From NCBI RefSeq assembly GCF_011250635.1, contig NZ_JAANNP010000010.1, forward strand, positions 9,456 to 52,633: 43,178 nt of DNA, in the 5' to 3' direction. The notes beneath the pieces are model-generated. The model was not told the DNA's origin and searched no databases. It worked only from the letters and a program-made list of their open reading frames with translations. Both the position numbers and the translations under genes were made by a program. Shown piece by piece: positions 27,149 through 34,457 of this stretch (position 1 is its first letter; each line of letters opens with the position of its first letter). Source of the stretch: Motilibacter deserti. Lineage in GTDB: Bacteria; Actinomycetota; Actinomycetes; Motilibacterales; Motilibacteraceae.

Positions 27149-27918
27149 GCGCGGCGGTGGCCGCGGCTCCTGCGCTGTCGGTCGAGGACGTGTCCGTCGA
27201 GCTCGGCGGAAGGCTCGTGCTGCAACAGGCCCGGCTCAGCGTCGACAAAGGCGAGCTGGTCGGCCTGCTCGGCCCCAACGGCGCCGGCAAGACGACCCTG
27301 CTGCGCACCGTGCTCGGGTTGCTGCGGCCGGTCGGCGGGCGGGTGGCCGTGGAGGGCCGGACGGCCAAGCCGGGGCGGACTGCGCTCGGGTACGTGCCCC
27401 AGCGGCACGAGTTCGCCTGGGAGTTCCCCATCTGCGTCGCAGACGTCGTGATGACCGGGCTGACCGGCCGGCTTGGGCTCTTTCGTCGCCCGGGCGCAGC
27501 CGAGTGGGAGGCGGTGGCGGACGCGCTGGAACGCGTACGCATGAGCGACCTCGCCGACCGGCCCGTCGGGCAGCTGTCCGGGGGGCAGCGCCAGCGGGTG
27601 CTCGTCGCCCGCGCGCTCGCGCTGCGGCCGTCACTGCTCCTGCTCGACGAGCCCTTCACCGGGCTCGACATGCCCACCCAGGACCTGCTGTCGGCGCTCT
27701 TCGTCGACCTGGCCCGCGAGGGGCGGGCGGTGCTCATGACCACCCACGACCTGCTGGGTGCGCTCGACGCCTGCGATCGTGTCGCCCTGCTCAACCGCAG
27801 CATCGTCGCGGTCGGCACTCCCGATCGGCTGGCGCTCGACCCGGCCCCCTGGATGTCGGCGTTCGGCGTCGGCCCCGAATCAGCCCTGCTCCGCGTCCTG
27901 AAGGCGACCGCACGATGA
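27145..27918 (+). CDS. anchored-repeat-type ABC transporter ATP-binding protein
   Basis: 257 residues, GTG overlapping the previous stop (GTGA). Walker A is GPNGAGKT (residues 43-50), the Q-loop is in YVPQRHEF, the signature is LSGGQRQR, Walker B is LLLLDEPFTGLD and the switch His is in TTHDLLGAL. The EFAWEFPICVADVVMTG segment is typical of the Zn/Mn (ZnuC/MntB) subgroup. It powers metal import through the permease encoded next, whose start overlaps its stop (ATGA). Confidence 0.93.
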   Translation: MSAAVAAAPALSVEDVSVELGGRLVLQQARLSVDKGELVGLLGPNGAGKTTLLRTVLGLLRPVGGRVAVEGRTAKPGRTALGYVPQRHEFAWEFPICVADVVMTGLTGRLGLFRRPGAAEWEAVADALERVRMSDLADRPVGQLSGGQRQRVLVARALALRPSLLLLDEPFTGLDMPTQDLLSALFVDLAREGRAVLMTTHDLLGALDACDRVALLNRSIVAVGTPDRLALDPAPWMSAFGVGPESALLRVLKATAR

Positions 27919-28874
27919 CCCCCGTCGAGTTCTTCACCGATCTTTTCAACCCTGAACTCGCCTTCCTGCCCAAGGCGCTGGCCGTCGCCGTGATGTCTTC
28001 GATCATCTGCGGCGTCGTCGGCTGCTACGTCGTGCTGCGCGGCATGGCGTTCATCGGTGACGCCGTCGCGCACGCCGTCTTCCCCGGCCTCGCCGTGGCG
28101 TTCGTCCTCGGCGGCAGCCTGGTGATCGGCGGGACGATCGCCGGTGTCATCACCGCGGTCCTCGTGGCCGTGTTCTCGCAGAACCGGCGGCTGAAGGAGG
28201 ACTCCATCATCGGGATCTTCTTCGTCGCCGCGTTCGCGCTGGGCGTCGTCATCATCTCCCGCGCTCCGGGATACGCCGGTTCCCTGCAGCAGTTCCTCTT
28301 CGGCTCCATCACCGGTATCCCGGACAGCGACCTCTACGTCGTCGGGATCACCGGGCTCGCGGTCCTCGCCGTGGTCTTCCTGCTGCACAAGGAGCTCGTC
28401 GCGATCTCGCTGGACCGGGAGTCGGCGCGGGCGCTCGGGGTGAAGGTCTTCTGGCTCGACCTCGTGCTCTACGTGCTGGTCACCCTCGCCGTCGTCATCA
28501 GCGTTCAGACCATCGGCAACATCCTCGTGCTCGCCCTGCTCATCACGCCCGCCTCGACCGCCCGGCTGCTCACCGACCGGCTGAGCGTCATGATGGTGCT
28601 CGCACCGCTCATCGGCGGCGCCTCGGCCCTCGTCGGGCTCTACGTCTCCTGGTCCTGGGACTTCCCGACCGGCGGCACGATCGTGCTCGTCCTCACCGTC
28701 GCCTTCCTGCTCGGCTGGTTCCTCGGGCCACGCCACGGCCTGGTCGGCCGGCTGCGCCGGGGACGGGGGCCGCTCATCGACGACACCGGCGCGCTCGCCC
28801 CTGCGGACGGCGCCGCCGTGTTGGCCGGCGCCCACGCGAACGTGCCGGAGCCGGTGGACGGCGGTCGCGCCTGA
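27915..28874 (+). CDS. anchored-repeat-type ABC transporter permease (ZnuB/MntC family)
   Basis: 319 residues, eight to nine hydrophobic helices. Family blocks: VLRGMAFIGDAVAHAVFPGLA (the conserved metal-path helix), FGSITGIPDSDL, LDRESARALGVKV and LALLITPASTARLLTDRL. The C-terminal ~45 residues form a hydrophilic cytoplasmic tail. Overlapping starts with the ATPase and the shared operon indicate one complex with the lipoprotein at 24477. A strong hairpin follows. Confidence 0.93.
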   Translation: MTPVEFFTDLFNPELAFLPKALAVAVMSSIICGVVGCYVVLRGMAFIGDAVAHAVFPGLAVAFVLGGSLVIGGTIAGVITAVLVAVFSQNRRLKEDSIIGIFFVAAFALGVVIISRAPGYAGSLQQFLFGSITGIPDSDLYVVGITGLAVLAVVFLLHKELVAISLDRESARALGVKVFWLDLVLYVLVTLAVVISVQTIGNILVLALLITPASTARLLTDRLSVMMVLAPLIGGASALVGLYVSWSWDFPTGGTIVLVLTVAFLLGWFLGPRHGLVGRLRRGRGPLIDDTGALAPADGAAVLAGAHANVPEPVDGGRA

Positions 28875-28880
28875 AGCGCG

Positions 28881-28919
28881 CCCGGCCAGGAGCAAGCCCG
28901 GGGCTTCCTCCTGGCCGGG
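28881..28919. terminator. hairpin between convergent units
   Basis: CCCGGCCAGGAG and CTCCTGGCCGGG form a perfect 12-bp stem with a 15-base loop. It lies between the permease stop and the end of the convergent CAM gene, so it can act both ways. Confidence 0.75.
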
Positions 28920-28938
28920 GTTCACCGGGAGCGCGCTC

Positions 28939-29766
28939 CTACTTCACCTGGACGGTGAGCACCTCGGTGTCGCTGACGTTCTTGCCGCTGACCAGCTTCG
29001 CGCTCATGGTGAAAGTGAGCCGGTAGGTGCCGCGCTTGGAGAAGGCCCAGCTGCCGTGGGCGTGGACGCCGAGCGGGATCGAGGCCCGGTCGACCTTCCT
29101 GTCATCGCTGTCGAACACGACCTGAGGCGTACCGAACGAGCCGGTGGTGAAGAGCGCGAAGGCACCGGGGCCACGGACGCTGCGCAGGCTCCAGGTGACC
29201 GAGCCGCGGACGACGTTGCTCTTGAGCTCCTCGGTGTTCCACCCCGGCCACAGCAGGTCAGAACGCTGGGATTGAGGCAGCAGCCAGAGCGGGGCCCCGG
29301 CTCGGCCGAGGAAGCGGTAGCTATCGGCCGACGGGACCGTCGTCTTGGCCTTCGCGAGAGCGACGTACCGGGTCTTCGACGGCTCCCGCCAGGTCACTCT
29401 GCCGGCCACGGTGCCGTCCTTCACGAGCATCTGCAGCTTGCCCTTGATGACGCGAGCGGCAAGGTCCACGTGGCCCTTGCTCAACGACACCGTCTTCGTC
29501 GCAGCGGGAGCGGCGGCGGCGGGCGAGGCGACCAGGCCGGGAGCGACGGCGCCACCCACCAGTGATGCCGCCATCACCATCGCCGTGCTCGTGAGCGCCG
29601 ACGTGCGCGTCGTCCAGGCGCGCTTCAGGGGCGTCGGAGCCGTTGCTCGCTGGCGCGGCGCGCAGGGTGCGTCGCGATGCGGCCCCAGCGGCGCATCTGG
29701 TCCCGCAGGGGAGGGAGGCGACGGTTGCGGGCGCTGCGGTCGGTGCGCTGTTGTCAGAGGAGCCAT
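28939..29766 (-). CDS. short CAM-domain secreted protein
   Basis: 275 residues from ATG 29766. The N-terminus is long and Pro-rich before a hydrophobic stretch at about residues 60-88 ending in ASPAAAA, so a start nearer the signal peptide (ATG at about residue 63) is possible. The mature part is essentially one compact CAM domain: LSKGHVDLAARVIKGKLQML, LLPQSQRSDLLWPGWNTEEL and GVHAHGSWAFSKRGTYRLTF (H235, H237). There is no anchor, so it may be a released metal- or ligand-binding protein. A TACCGT -10-like hexamer (29775-29780) lies 8 bases before the ATG and a candidate Zur box lies just upstream of it. Confidence 0.8.
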   Translation of the reverse strand: MAPLTTAHRPQRPQPSPPSPAGPDAPLGPHRDAPCAPRQRATAPTPLKRAWTTRTSALTSTAMVMAASLVGGAVAPGLVASPAAAAPAATKTVSLSKGHVDLAARVIKGKLQMLVKDGTVAGRVTWREPSKTRYVALAKAKTTVPSADSYRFLGRAGAPLWLLPQSQRSDLLWPGWNTEELKSNVVRGSVTWSLRSVRGPGAFALFTTGSFGTPQVVFDSDDRKVDRASIPLGVHAHGSWAFSKRGTYRLTFTMSAKLVSGKNVSDTEVLTVQVK

Positions 29767-30049
29767 GCTGCTCGACGGTACCGATCACGGAAATCATTGT
29801 CGAGTAGTCGTGGTGGCCCGGTGCCTGGGCCCGTGGCCGGCCCAGTTCTCACGCCGGTGGTCCGGTCAGCCTGAGGCTGGGGATGGCTCGGCTCCACGAC
29901 GTCGTCGGACGCGGCCAACGTCGAGCTTCCTCGACCGCCCGGCCCGGTGCAACGAGGATCCTGTGCGCCGTGCCGACGAGGGGTGGCGCGGCGCACAGGA
30001 TGCGAGCGTTGTGCAGCGGAAGTGCTAGGGGGGAGTCAGCATCGAGCCC
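29767..30049. other. intergenic stretch upstream of the minus-strand CAM gene
   Basis: Apart from the promoter and Zur-like box at 29775-29802, I see no gene, tRNA or strong repeat. No ribosomal paralogue is encoded here on either strand. Confidence 0.4.
29788..29802. promoter_or_regulatory. candidate Zur box 2
   Basis: On the minus strand it reads CGACAATGATTTCCG. It matches the left half-site fully and the right half partly. It covers the spacer just upstream of the TACCGT -10 of the CAM gene at 28939-29766. Confidence 0.45.
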
Positions 30050-30325
30050 TCAGGTGGACACTGCGTTCTTCAGTGCGGTCGCCGGCTTGAACGCCGGCGC
30101 CTTGCTCGCCGCGATCTCCAACGGCTCGCCCGTCTGCGGGTTGCGCCCGGACCGCGCGGCGCGCTCGCGGACCTCGAAGGTGCCGAAGCCGGGGATCGCT
30201 ACCTTGTCGCCTTGTGCGAGCGCGCCGGTGATGGCTCCGACCACGGCGGAGAGAGCGGCGTCCGCGGCGGCCGGATCGAGGCCCGCGTCGCGCGAGATGG
30301 CATCGACAAGTGCGCTCTTGTTCAT
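30050..30325 (-). CDS. HU-family DNA-binding protein
   Basis: 91 residues, the standard length for HU. MNKSALVDAISRDAGL starts the helical dimerisation body; KVAIPGFGTFEVRERAARSG and GRNPQTGEPLEI form the DNA-wrapping arm with the conserved RNP motif. There is no Lys/Ala-rich tail as in mycobacterial or streptomycete long HU proteins. The ribosome site AGAAGGAGAAAG is strong. Only 34 bases separate it from the upstream L36-like gene, so it is probably co-transcribed with it from the promoter carrying a Zur-like box. It may be a second, condition-specific HU. Confidence 0.92.
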   Translation of the reverse strand: MNKSALVDAISRDAGLDPAAADAALSAVVGAITGALAQGDKVAIPGFGTFEVRERAARSGRNPQTGEPLEIAASKAPAFKPATALKNAVST

Positions 30326-30359
30326 GCTTTCTCCTTCTGTTGTGCGGCAGTGGTCCTGA

Positions 30360-30455
30360 TCAGGCCTGATGGGTCTTGAAGCGGGGATCGAGCGTGTTGA
30401 TGACGTGGGTGGGGCCGCGCCGCCGGACCACCCGCCTGCCGGGCTGGTTCTTCAC
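30360..30455 (-). CDS. rpmJ: ribosomal protein L36 paralogue without zinc-ribbon cysteines, start unclear
   Basis: The encoded [13 protein letters not shown] and [14 protein letters not shown] match the alternative, cysteine-free form of L36. In-frame homology continues upstream (RSIRSVK) but without any ATG/GTG/TTG at the expected place. The nearest ATG (30475) is one base out of frame and runs into a TGA after seven codons. The only in-frame start near the homology is GTG 30455, giving 31 residues against about 40 for normal L36. So either the gene begins at GTG through coupling with the short frame upstream, or a base is missing after the ATG. It is the likely first ribosomal gene of an operon with HU. 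Confidence 0.6.
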   Translation of the reverse strand: MKNQPGRRVVRRRGPTHVINTLDPRFKTHQA

Positions 30456-30535
30456 GGATCGGATCGAACGAGCATGCGGCGGCGGGTCAGCCGCGAGCGG
30501 ATCGGCCCGACGAAGACATGAGTGATCTGCCTCAC
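30452..30535 (-). CDS. possible 27-codon leader frame upstream of the L36 paralogue
   Basis: A GTG (30535) preceded by GGGAGG at ideal spacing opens 27 codons ([20 protein letters not shown] and then MLVRSDP). It stops with a TGA that overlaps the GTG of the L36-like frame (GTGA). It follows directly after the Zur-like box. The peptide is not recognised. It may be a coupling leader or the relic of a disrupted start. Confidence 0.35.
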   Translation of the reverse strand: MRQITHVFVGPIRSRLTRRRMLVRSDP

Positions 30536-30559
30536 GAGACCCTCCCGTCGCTCCCGGAC

Positions 30560-30574
30560 CGACAACCATTGTCA
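30560..30574. promoter_or_regulatory. candidate Zur box 3
   Basis: CGACAACCATTGTCA, a near-perfect inverted repeat almost identical to box 6 at 41111. On the minus strand a TAAGAT -10-like hexamer (30577-30582) lies immediately upstream, so a repressor here would cover the start site of the L36-like/HU unit. Confidence 0.65.
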
Positions 30575-30582
30575 TCTTATGG

Positions 30583-30904
30583 CTCACCGATGGCACTGCC
30601 CCTTCTTCGACCTGCGAGCGGACGGCGTGTCGGCGGCGATGGGGTGACCCACCTTGCTGTCGCCGACAGCAGGGGCCGGCGGGACGGTCGCTCTCTACGG
30701 CCGTCGAGCTCCAGCGCGGAACCGTTCCCTGATCTGAGCCGTTCTCGAGGCGGGCCCGCCTTGGTGCGTCCCCTGTCGCCGTTCGTCGCATCCGCCGCAT
30801 CGTGCCTCGCCTGGACGTAGCGGGCCGGACATCCTGCCGAGATACGGGCGCAATGTTCCGTCATCTGTCGAATGACCGGCCGGACATCTGCCGACAGGCG
30901 GCGG
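30583..30904. other. intergenic stretch upstream of the metalloprotease
   Basis: No gene is seen. A direct repeat of GCCGGACATC(C)TGCCGA occurs at about 30823-30839 and 30879-30894, upstream of the metalloprotease promoter. It could be an activator site. Confidence 0.35.
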
Positions 30905-30933
30905 GTGACGCCCCTTCCGTCGCTTCCTAGGTT
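30905..30933 (+). promoter_or_regulatory. promoter of the M6-like metalloprotease gene
   Basis: GTGACG (30905-30910), a 17-base spacer and TAGGTT (30928-30933), the same form as the hydroxyproline promoter. A CCCCTG/CAGGGG hairpin (30940-30962) lies in the leader. Confidence 0.4.
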
Positions 30934-31020
30934 GAGGCGCCCCTGTGTGCTCGTCGCAGGGGTGGGGCCGGCGCGCGCACGACGCCTTCGCCTCGACGCA
31001 GCGACAGAAGGTGTGATGCG

Positions 31021-33105
31021 ATGCGGAGCAGGAGTACCCCTGGAGCGCTGCGGTCCATGCGCAGCCTGCGGGTCGTGACGGTGGCCGCCGCGGCGGTGGC
31101 GGCGGGCGCCCTGGCGCTGCCGGGCCAGTCGGCGACCGCGGCCAGTGGTGTCGTCGGCCCGATCGACCCGCAGAACTGGGTCAACCCCGACAACATGACC
31201 TGGTCGGACTACAAGCCGGTCCCCGACACCGACTGGGCGAACAAGCTCACCGGCGACACACGGACGTTCAAGGGCGCCGTCGTCCTCGTGGACTACCCCG
31301 ACATGCCGTTCGCGGTCACGCAGCCGCCGCAGTCGACGATCTTCGGCAACCCGAGCCTGCTGGCGCACGACATCCCGCGGTCGCAGGTCGCCCAGTTCTA
31401 CGAGGACTTCCTCAACAAGCCGCAGGACCTCAACCACCACGTGACGATCAACTCGTACTGGCAGGAGGACAGCAACGGCAAGTTCGGGGTCGACCTCGAC
31501 GCGTTCGGGCCGTACCTCATGCCGTTCAAGTCCTACCAGTACGGCATCGACAACGGCTTCAACGCGGGCTCGTGCCCGGTCGGCGACGCCTGCAACAAGA
31601 ACATGCGGACCGACGGCCAGGCCGCCTGGCTCGCCGACGTCGGCCAGGCGGTGATCGACCAGTACGACTTCACGTTCTACCTCGGCGCCGGCCAGGACGA
31701 GTCGAGCAGCTGGCAGGAGTTCGGCTCCATGCTCTTCGCGTCGCCCGCGGACGTCCCGGACGCCTGGGGCCCGCCGTCGCCGACGAACCCCGAGACGGTG
31801 CCCGGCAAGAACGCGGCCCGTACGCGCTACGTCCCGTGGACGTCGTGGAAGGCGGCGGCCACCATCTGGCCGAACGCCAACCTGCCCACTGCGACGCGCA
31901 AGGGCTCGTCGATCCAGGCGGAGAGCTCGGGCATGGGCACCTACGCCCACGAGTTCAGCCACATCCTGACGATCCTCGACAACTACAACAACCCGTTCGG
32001 CGGGGAGCGCGCCTACACCGGCCCGTGGAGCATGATGAGCCGAGGGTCGTTCCTCGGCCCGGGCGGCCCGCACAGCCGTTGGCAGATCCCCCCGGTGAAC
32101 GGCGCCTCGCTCGGTTCCCAGCACATGCTGCGCGACAAGATCAAGCTCGGCATCATCGACGAGGAGAACGTCCTCCGGATCGACAGCTCCGCGCTCGCGA
32201 ACTCCGGTGTCGTGGTGGCCAAGGTGCAGGCCCGTGCGGCGAAGCAGGACCCGGGCGAGATCTCCGGCATCAACATCCGCATCGGCCGGGACGCGAGCCC
32301 CGTCTGCGGCGCCGTGACCTTCACCTGCGACGGCAACGGCCGGGGGAACAGCTTCTACCAGAACTACACGATGGAGGTCGTCGACCGGATGGGCGACGAC
32401 TCCTTCCAGGGCGACCATGGCGTCCTGATCAGCAAGACGAAGGACCAGGACAACGCGCCGTTCGTCTGGACGATCGACGCCAACCCCCAGGACATCAACC
32501 AGGTCGACTACTACGACGCCAACGGCCAGCCGCAGATGATGACCCGCGGCGACTTCCGCCAGTTGCTGGACGCCCCGTTCCACGCGGGCACCGACTCCGG
32601 CAGCGAGTACGAGTACGTCGACGAGGCGAACGGCCTGCACTTCTACGTCATCGACATCGAGCGTGACGCGAAGGGCATCCTCAGCTACACCCTCGCCGTG
32701 AAGTCGACCAAGGGTGCGGGCGCGGTCCGCCGCGGCGTCGAGGTCATCGGCAAGGGGGAGGCCGCGAGCGCTGCCGACATGACCGGCACGACCTGCTCGT
32801 TCACGATCGAGAACAGCGGCCGTACGCCGTCCGCCTCGGCCACGGCCGGGCACCCGGAGAACGTGTCCGCGTTCCTCGACTCCGACGTCTACCGGCTCTC
32901 GGTGGCGACGCGCGGCGAGGGCTGGAGCGCGTCGCTGCCCAACGCGCTCGCGACGGCGAAGGTCGGGGAGACGGCCGAGGTGCTCGTCAACGTCAAGGCC
33001 GCTCCTGGCGCGAAGCACCAGGGAGCGATCGTCCTCACCGCGACCTCCGAGTCCGACCCGACCAAGGTCGCGCACGCGGACTGCAAGGTGAAGTCGGTCC
33101 GCTAG
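31021..33105 (+). CDS. secreted M6-like (immune-inhibitor-A-like) metalloprotease
   Basis: 694 residues, ATG 31021 with AGAAGG upstream. The signal peptide ends near ATAAS (about residue 41). The zinc site is AHEFSHILTILDNY with H310, E311 and H314, and D320 or a nearby residue as third ligand; this is the M6 pattern, although HEFSH replaces the more common HExGH. PWSMMSRGSF is the downstream Met-turn-like block. The C-terminal part (about 520-694) is beta-rich with GTTCSFTIENSG and DCKVKS cysteines, a likely cell-surface or substrate-binding module. It is monocistronic, ending at a perfect 15-bp hairpin. A zinc enzyme inside a putative zinc-starvation island is notable, but no Zur box precedes it. 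Confidence 0.82.
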   Translation: MRSRSTPGALRSMRSLRVVTVAAAAVAAGALALPGQSATAASGVVGPIDPQNWVNPDNMTWSDYKPVPDTDWANKLTGDTRTFKGAVVLVDYPDMPFAVTQPPQSTIFGNPSLLAHDIPRSQVAQFYEDFLNKPQDLNHHVTINSYWQEDSNGKFGVDLDAFGPYLMPFKSYQYGIDNGFNAGSCPVGDACNKNMRTDGQAAWLADVGQAVIDQYDFTFYLGAGQDESSSWQEFGSMLFASPADVPDAWGPPSPTNPETVPGKNAARTRYVPWTSWKAAATIWPNANLPTATRKGSSIQAESSGMGTYAHEFSHILTILDNYNNPFGGERAYTGPWSMMSRGSFLGPGGPHSRWQIPPVNGASLGSQHMLRDKIKLGIIDEENVLRIDSSALANSGVVVAKVQARAAKQDPGEISGINIRIGRDASPVCGAVTFTCDGNGRGNSFYQNYTMEVVDRMGDDSFQGDHGVLISKTKDQDNAPFVWTIDANPQDINQVDYYDANGQPQMMTRGDFRQLLDAPFHAGTDSGSEYEYVDEANGLHFYVIDIERDAKGILSYTLAVKSTKGAGAVRRGVEVIGKGEAASAADMTGTTCSFTIENSGRTPSASATAGHPENVSAFLDSDVYRLSVATRGEGWSASLPNALATAKVGETAEVLVNVKAAPGAKHQGAIVLTATSESDPTKVAHADCKVKSVR

Positions 33106-33111
33106 CGGATC

Positions 33112-33153
33112 GTCCTCCCCGTGGCGCCGGCCGTTCGTCGCCACGGGGAGGAC
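33112..33153 (+). terminator. strong hairpin after the metalloprotease
   Basis: GTCCTCCCCGTGGCG and CGCCACGGGGAGGAC form a perfect 15-bp stem with a 12-base loop, seven bases after the TAG stop. Confidence 0.8.
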
Positions 33154-33248
33154 GCCGGCCCCGCACGCCGCGGCCACCAGGTTGCTTCCTCGGCCGTGCG
33201 ATATTGACGGTCCGGCCAGCCCTTCTCGATCGTCGGGAGAACGCACAC

Positions 33249-33719
33249 GTGCATGCAGGGACCGCTCGGCGAGGAGCCGCACTGACGCTCGTCGCGGCAG
33301 CTGCGCTGCTCGGGGCCGGCTGCACGGGCAGCGAGGACGACGCCGACGCGGCAGCCGAGGCGACGCCCACCGAGCAGCGCACCGTACGGCTGCTCGTTCG
33401 CGACGCCAACATCCGCGAGGTCGGCGAGGCATGCTCCGGCGCCGGCGGCTACATCTACGTCCACCCGACGGCGCCCTTCACGATCACCGATGCCGCCGGG
33501 GCGGCCGTCACCACGGGAACCATCCCCGCGGGCACCGCGCGCCCCGCGCTCGAGCAGGACCTCGGGGTCGAGCGGGTGCCGACCTTCTGCGAGTTCTCCA
33601 TCCCCGTGAAGGTTCCCGTCGGCGACGGCTACCGGCTCGTGCTCGACGAGGGCAACCCCATTCCGTTGACCAAGCAGGACGACGAGGTCGAGGGCAAGAT
33701 CCTGGTGGGCGTGCTGTGA
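33249..33719 (+). CDS. lipoprotein of unknown function
   Basis: 156 residues from GTG 33249 behind GGGAG. A signal peptide with lipobox LLGAGC anchors it to the outer face of the membrane. The mature part is a single beta-rich domain with only two cysteines (EACSGAGGYIYVHPTAPF and VPTFCEFSIPVKV), which could form a disulphide. The family is not recognised. Its stop overlaps the GTG of a thioredoxin-like gene, which suggests that the two proteins work together outside the membrane. Confidence 0.7.
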   Translation: MHAGTARRGAALTLVAAAALLGAGCTGSEDDADAAAEATPTEQRTVRLLVRDANIREVGEACSGAGGYIYVHPTAPFTITDAAGAAVTTGTIPAGTARPALEQDLGVERVPTFCEFSIPVKVPVGDGYRLVLDEGNPIPLTKQDDEVEGKILVGVL

Positions 33720-34330
33720 GCCGTACGCGCGGGCTGTGGGCCCTTGCCGTGCTGGCCGTCGCGCTCGTCGTCGGCTTCGTCGTCCCGCTCCCGGGGCTGC
33801 CGGGTGGGTCGGACGACTCCGACGAGGACACCGCCGGGGTCGCGGCGACCGCGCCGCCGGTGGCTCAGCCGTCCTTCGACGCCCCCAGCCCGGAGCCGAC
33901 ACTGCCGCCCGGTGAGCTGACCGCACCGCCCTTCGCCGGGCTCGCGCTGGACGGCACCTCGGTGAACGTGGCCGCCCGGTGGAGAGAGCGGCCGATGGTG
34001 ATCTCCTTCGTCACCTCCTGGTGCGCGCAGTGCCAGGAGCGGCAGGACGCGCTCAGCGAGCTCGCCCGCACCTACGACGGGGAGATCGACTTCGTCGGCG
34101 TGGCCACGCAGGACTCCAGGGAGGCGCTCTCCTCGTTCGCGGCCCAGCACACCGTCGGCTACCCGCTCATCCTCGACGAGCCCGGCGAGGTCTGGCGCTC
34201 GTACGCCATCCGCGAGCCACCGGCCGTCGTGGTCGTCGATCGCGGCGGCAAGCTGCTGCGCGGCTGGCCCGGCGGCAAGGACGCCGCAGCGCTGGACGCA
34301 GAGCTGAAGAAGCTCGAGCTCGTTCCTTAG
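33716..34330 (+). CDS. TlpA/ResA-like membrane-anchored thioredoxin
   Basis: 204 residues, GTG overlapping the previous stop (GTGA). An N-terminal membrane anchor (residues 7-28) is followed by a Pro/Asp-rich linker and a thioredoxin-like domain (about 68-204). The active site is SWCAQC (C103, C106), and the cis-Pro is in IREPPAVVVVD. It should reduce disulphides or metal-site cysteines on the outer face. Its partner lipoprotein has exactly two cysteines. The pair lies between the metalloprotease and the F420-0-type ABC operon, bounded by hairpins on both sides. Confidence 0.88.
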   Translation: MSRTRGLWALAVLAVALVVGFVVPLPGLPGGSDDSDEDTAGVAATAPPVAQPSFDAPSPEPTLPPGELTAPPFAGLALDGTSVNVAARWRERPMVISFVTSWCAQCQERQDALSELARTYDGEIDFVGVATQDSREALSSFAAQHTVGYPLILDEPGEVWRSYAIREPPAVVVVDRGGKLLRGWPGGKDAAALDAELKKLELVP

Positions 34331-34345
34331 CAGCAGTTCTGCTGT

Positions 34346-34392
34346 CGACAGCCCCTGTCGTCCCGGCCGGCCCGGGAAGGCGGGGGCTGTCG
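34346..34392 (+). terminator. hairpin after the thioredoxin gene
   Basis: CGACAGCCCC and GGGGCTGTCG form a 10-bp stem with a long internal segment, which itself contains a GGCCGGCC-like small palindrome. It ends 65 bases before the next ATG. Confidence 0.55.
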
Positions 34393-34444
34393 GCGTCCTG
34401 CGCCGGCCCTTCCCGGACCGTTCCGCGCACCGTCAGCCATGATC

Positions 34445-34450
34445 TATGCT
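34445..34450 (+). promoter_or_regulatory. -10-like TATGCT of the BtuF-like gene
   Basis: TATGCT ends 7 bases before the ATG at 34458, with no ribosome site, consistent with a leaderless transcript. The candidate Zur box 4 overlaps the predicted start. Confidence 0.4.
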
Positions 34451-34457
34451 TCAGCAC

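Noticed and set aside
30518-30820. Plus-strand 100-codon frame near the Zur-like box 3
   Set aside because: No ribosome site, no family resemblance, and it overlaps the promoter of the minus-strand L36/HU unit.
30577-33432. 951-codon minus-strand frame over the metalloprotease
   Set aside because: Its content is the antisense of the clear M6-like gene, rich in Val/Asp/Arg/Leu, with no recognisable motif.
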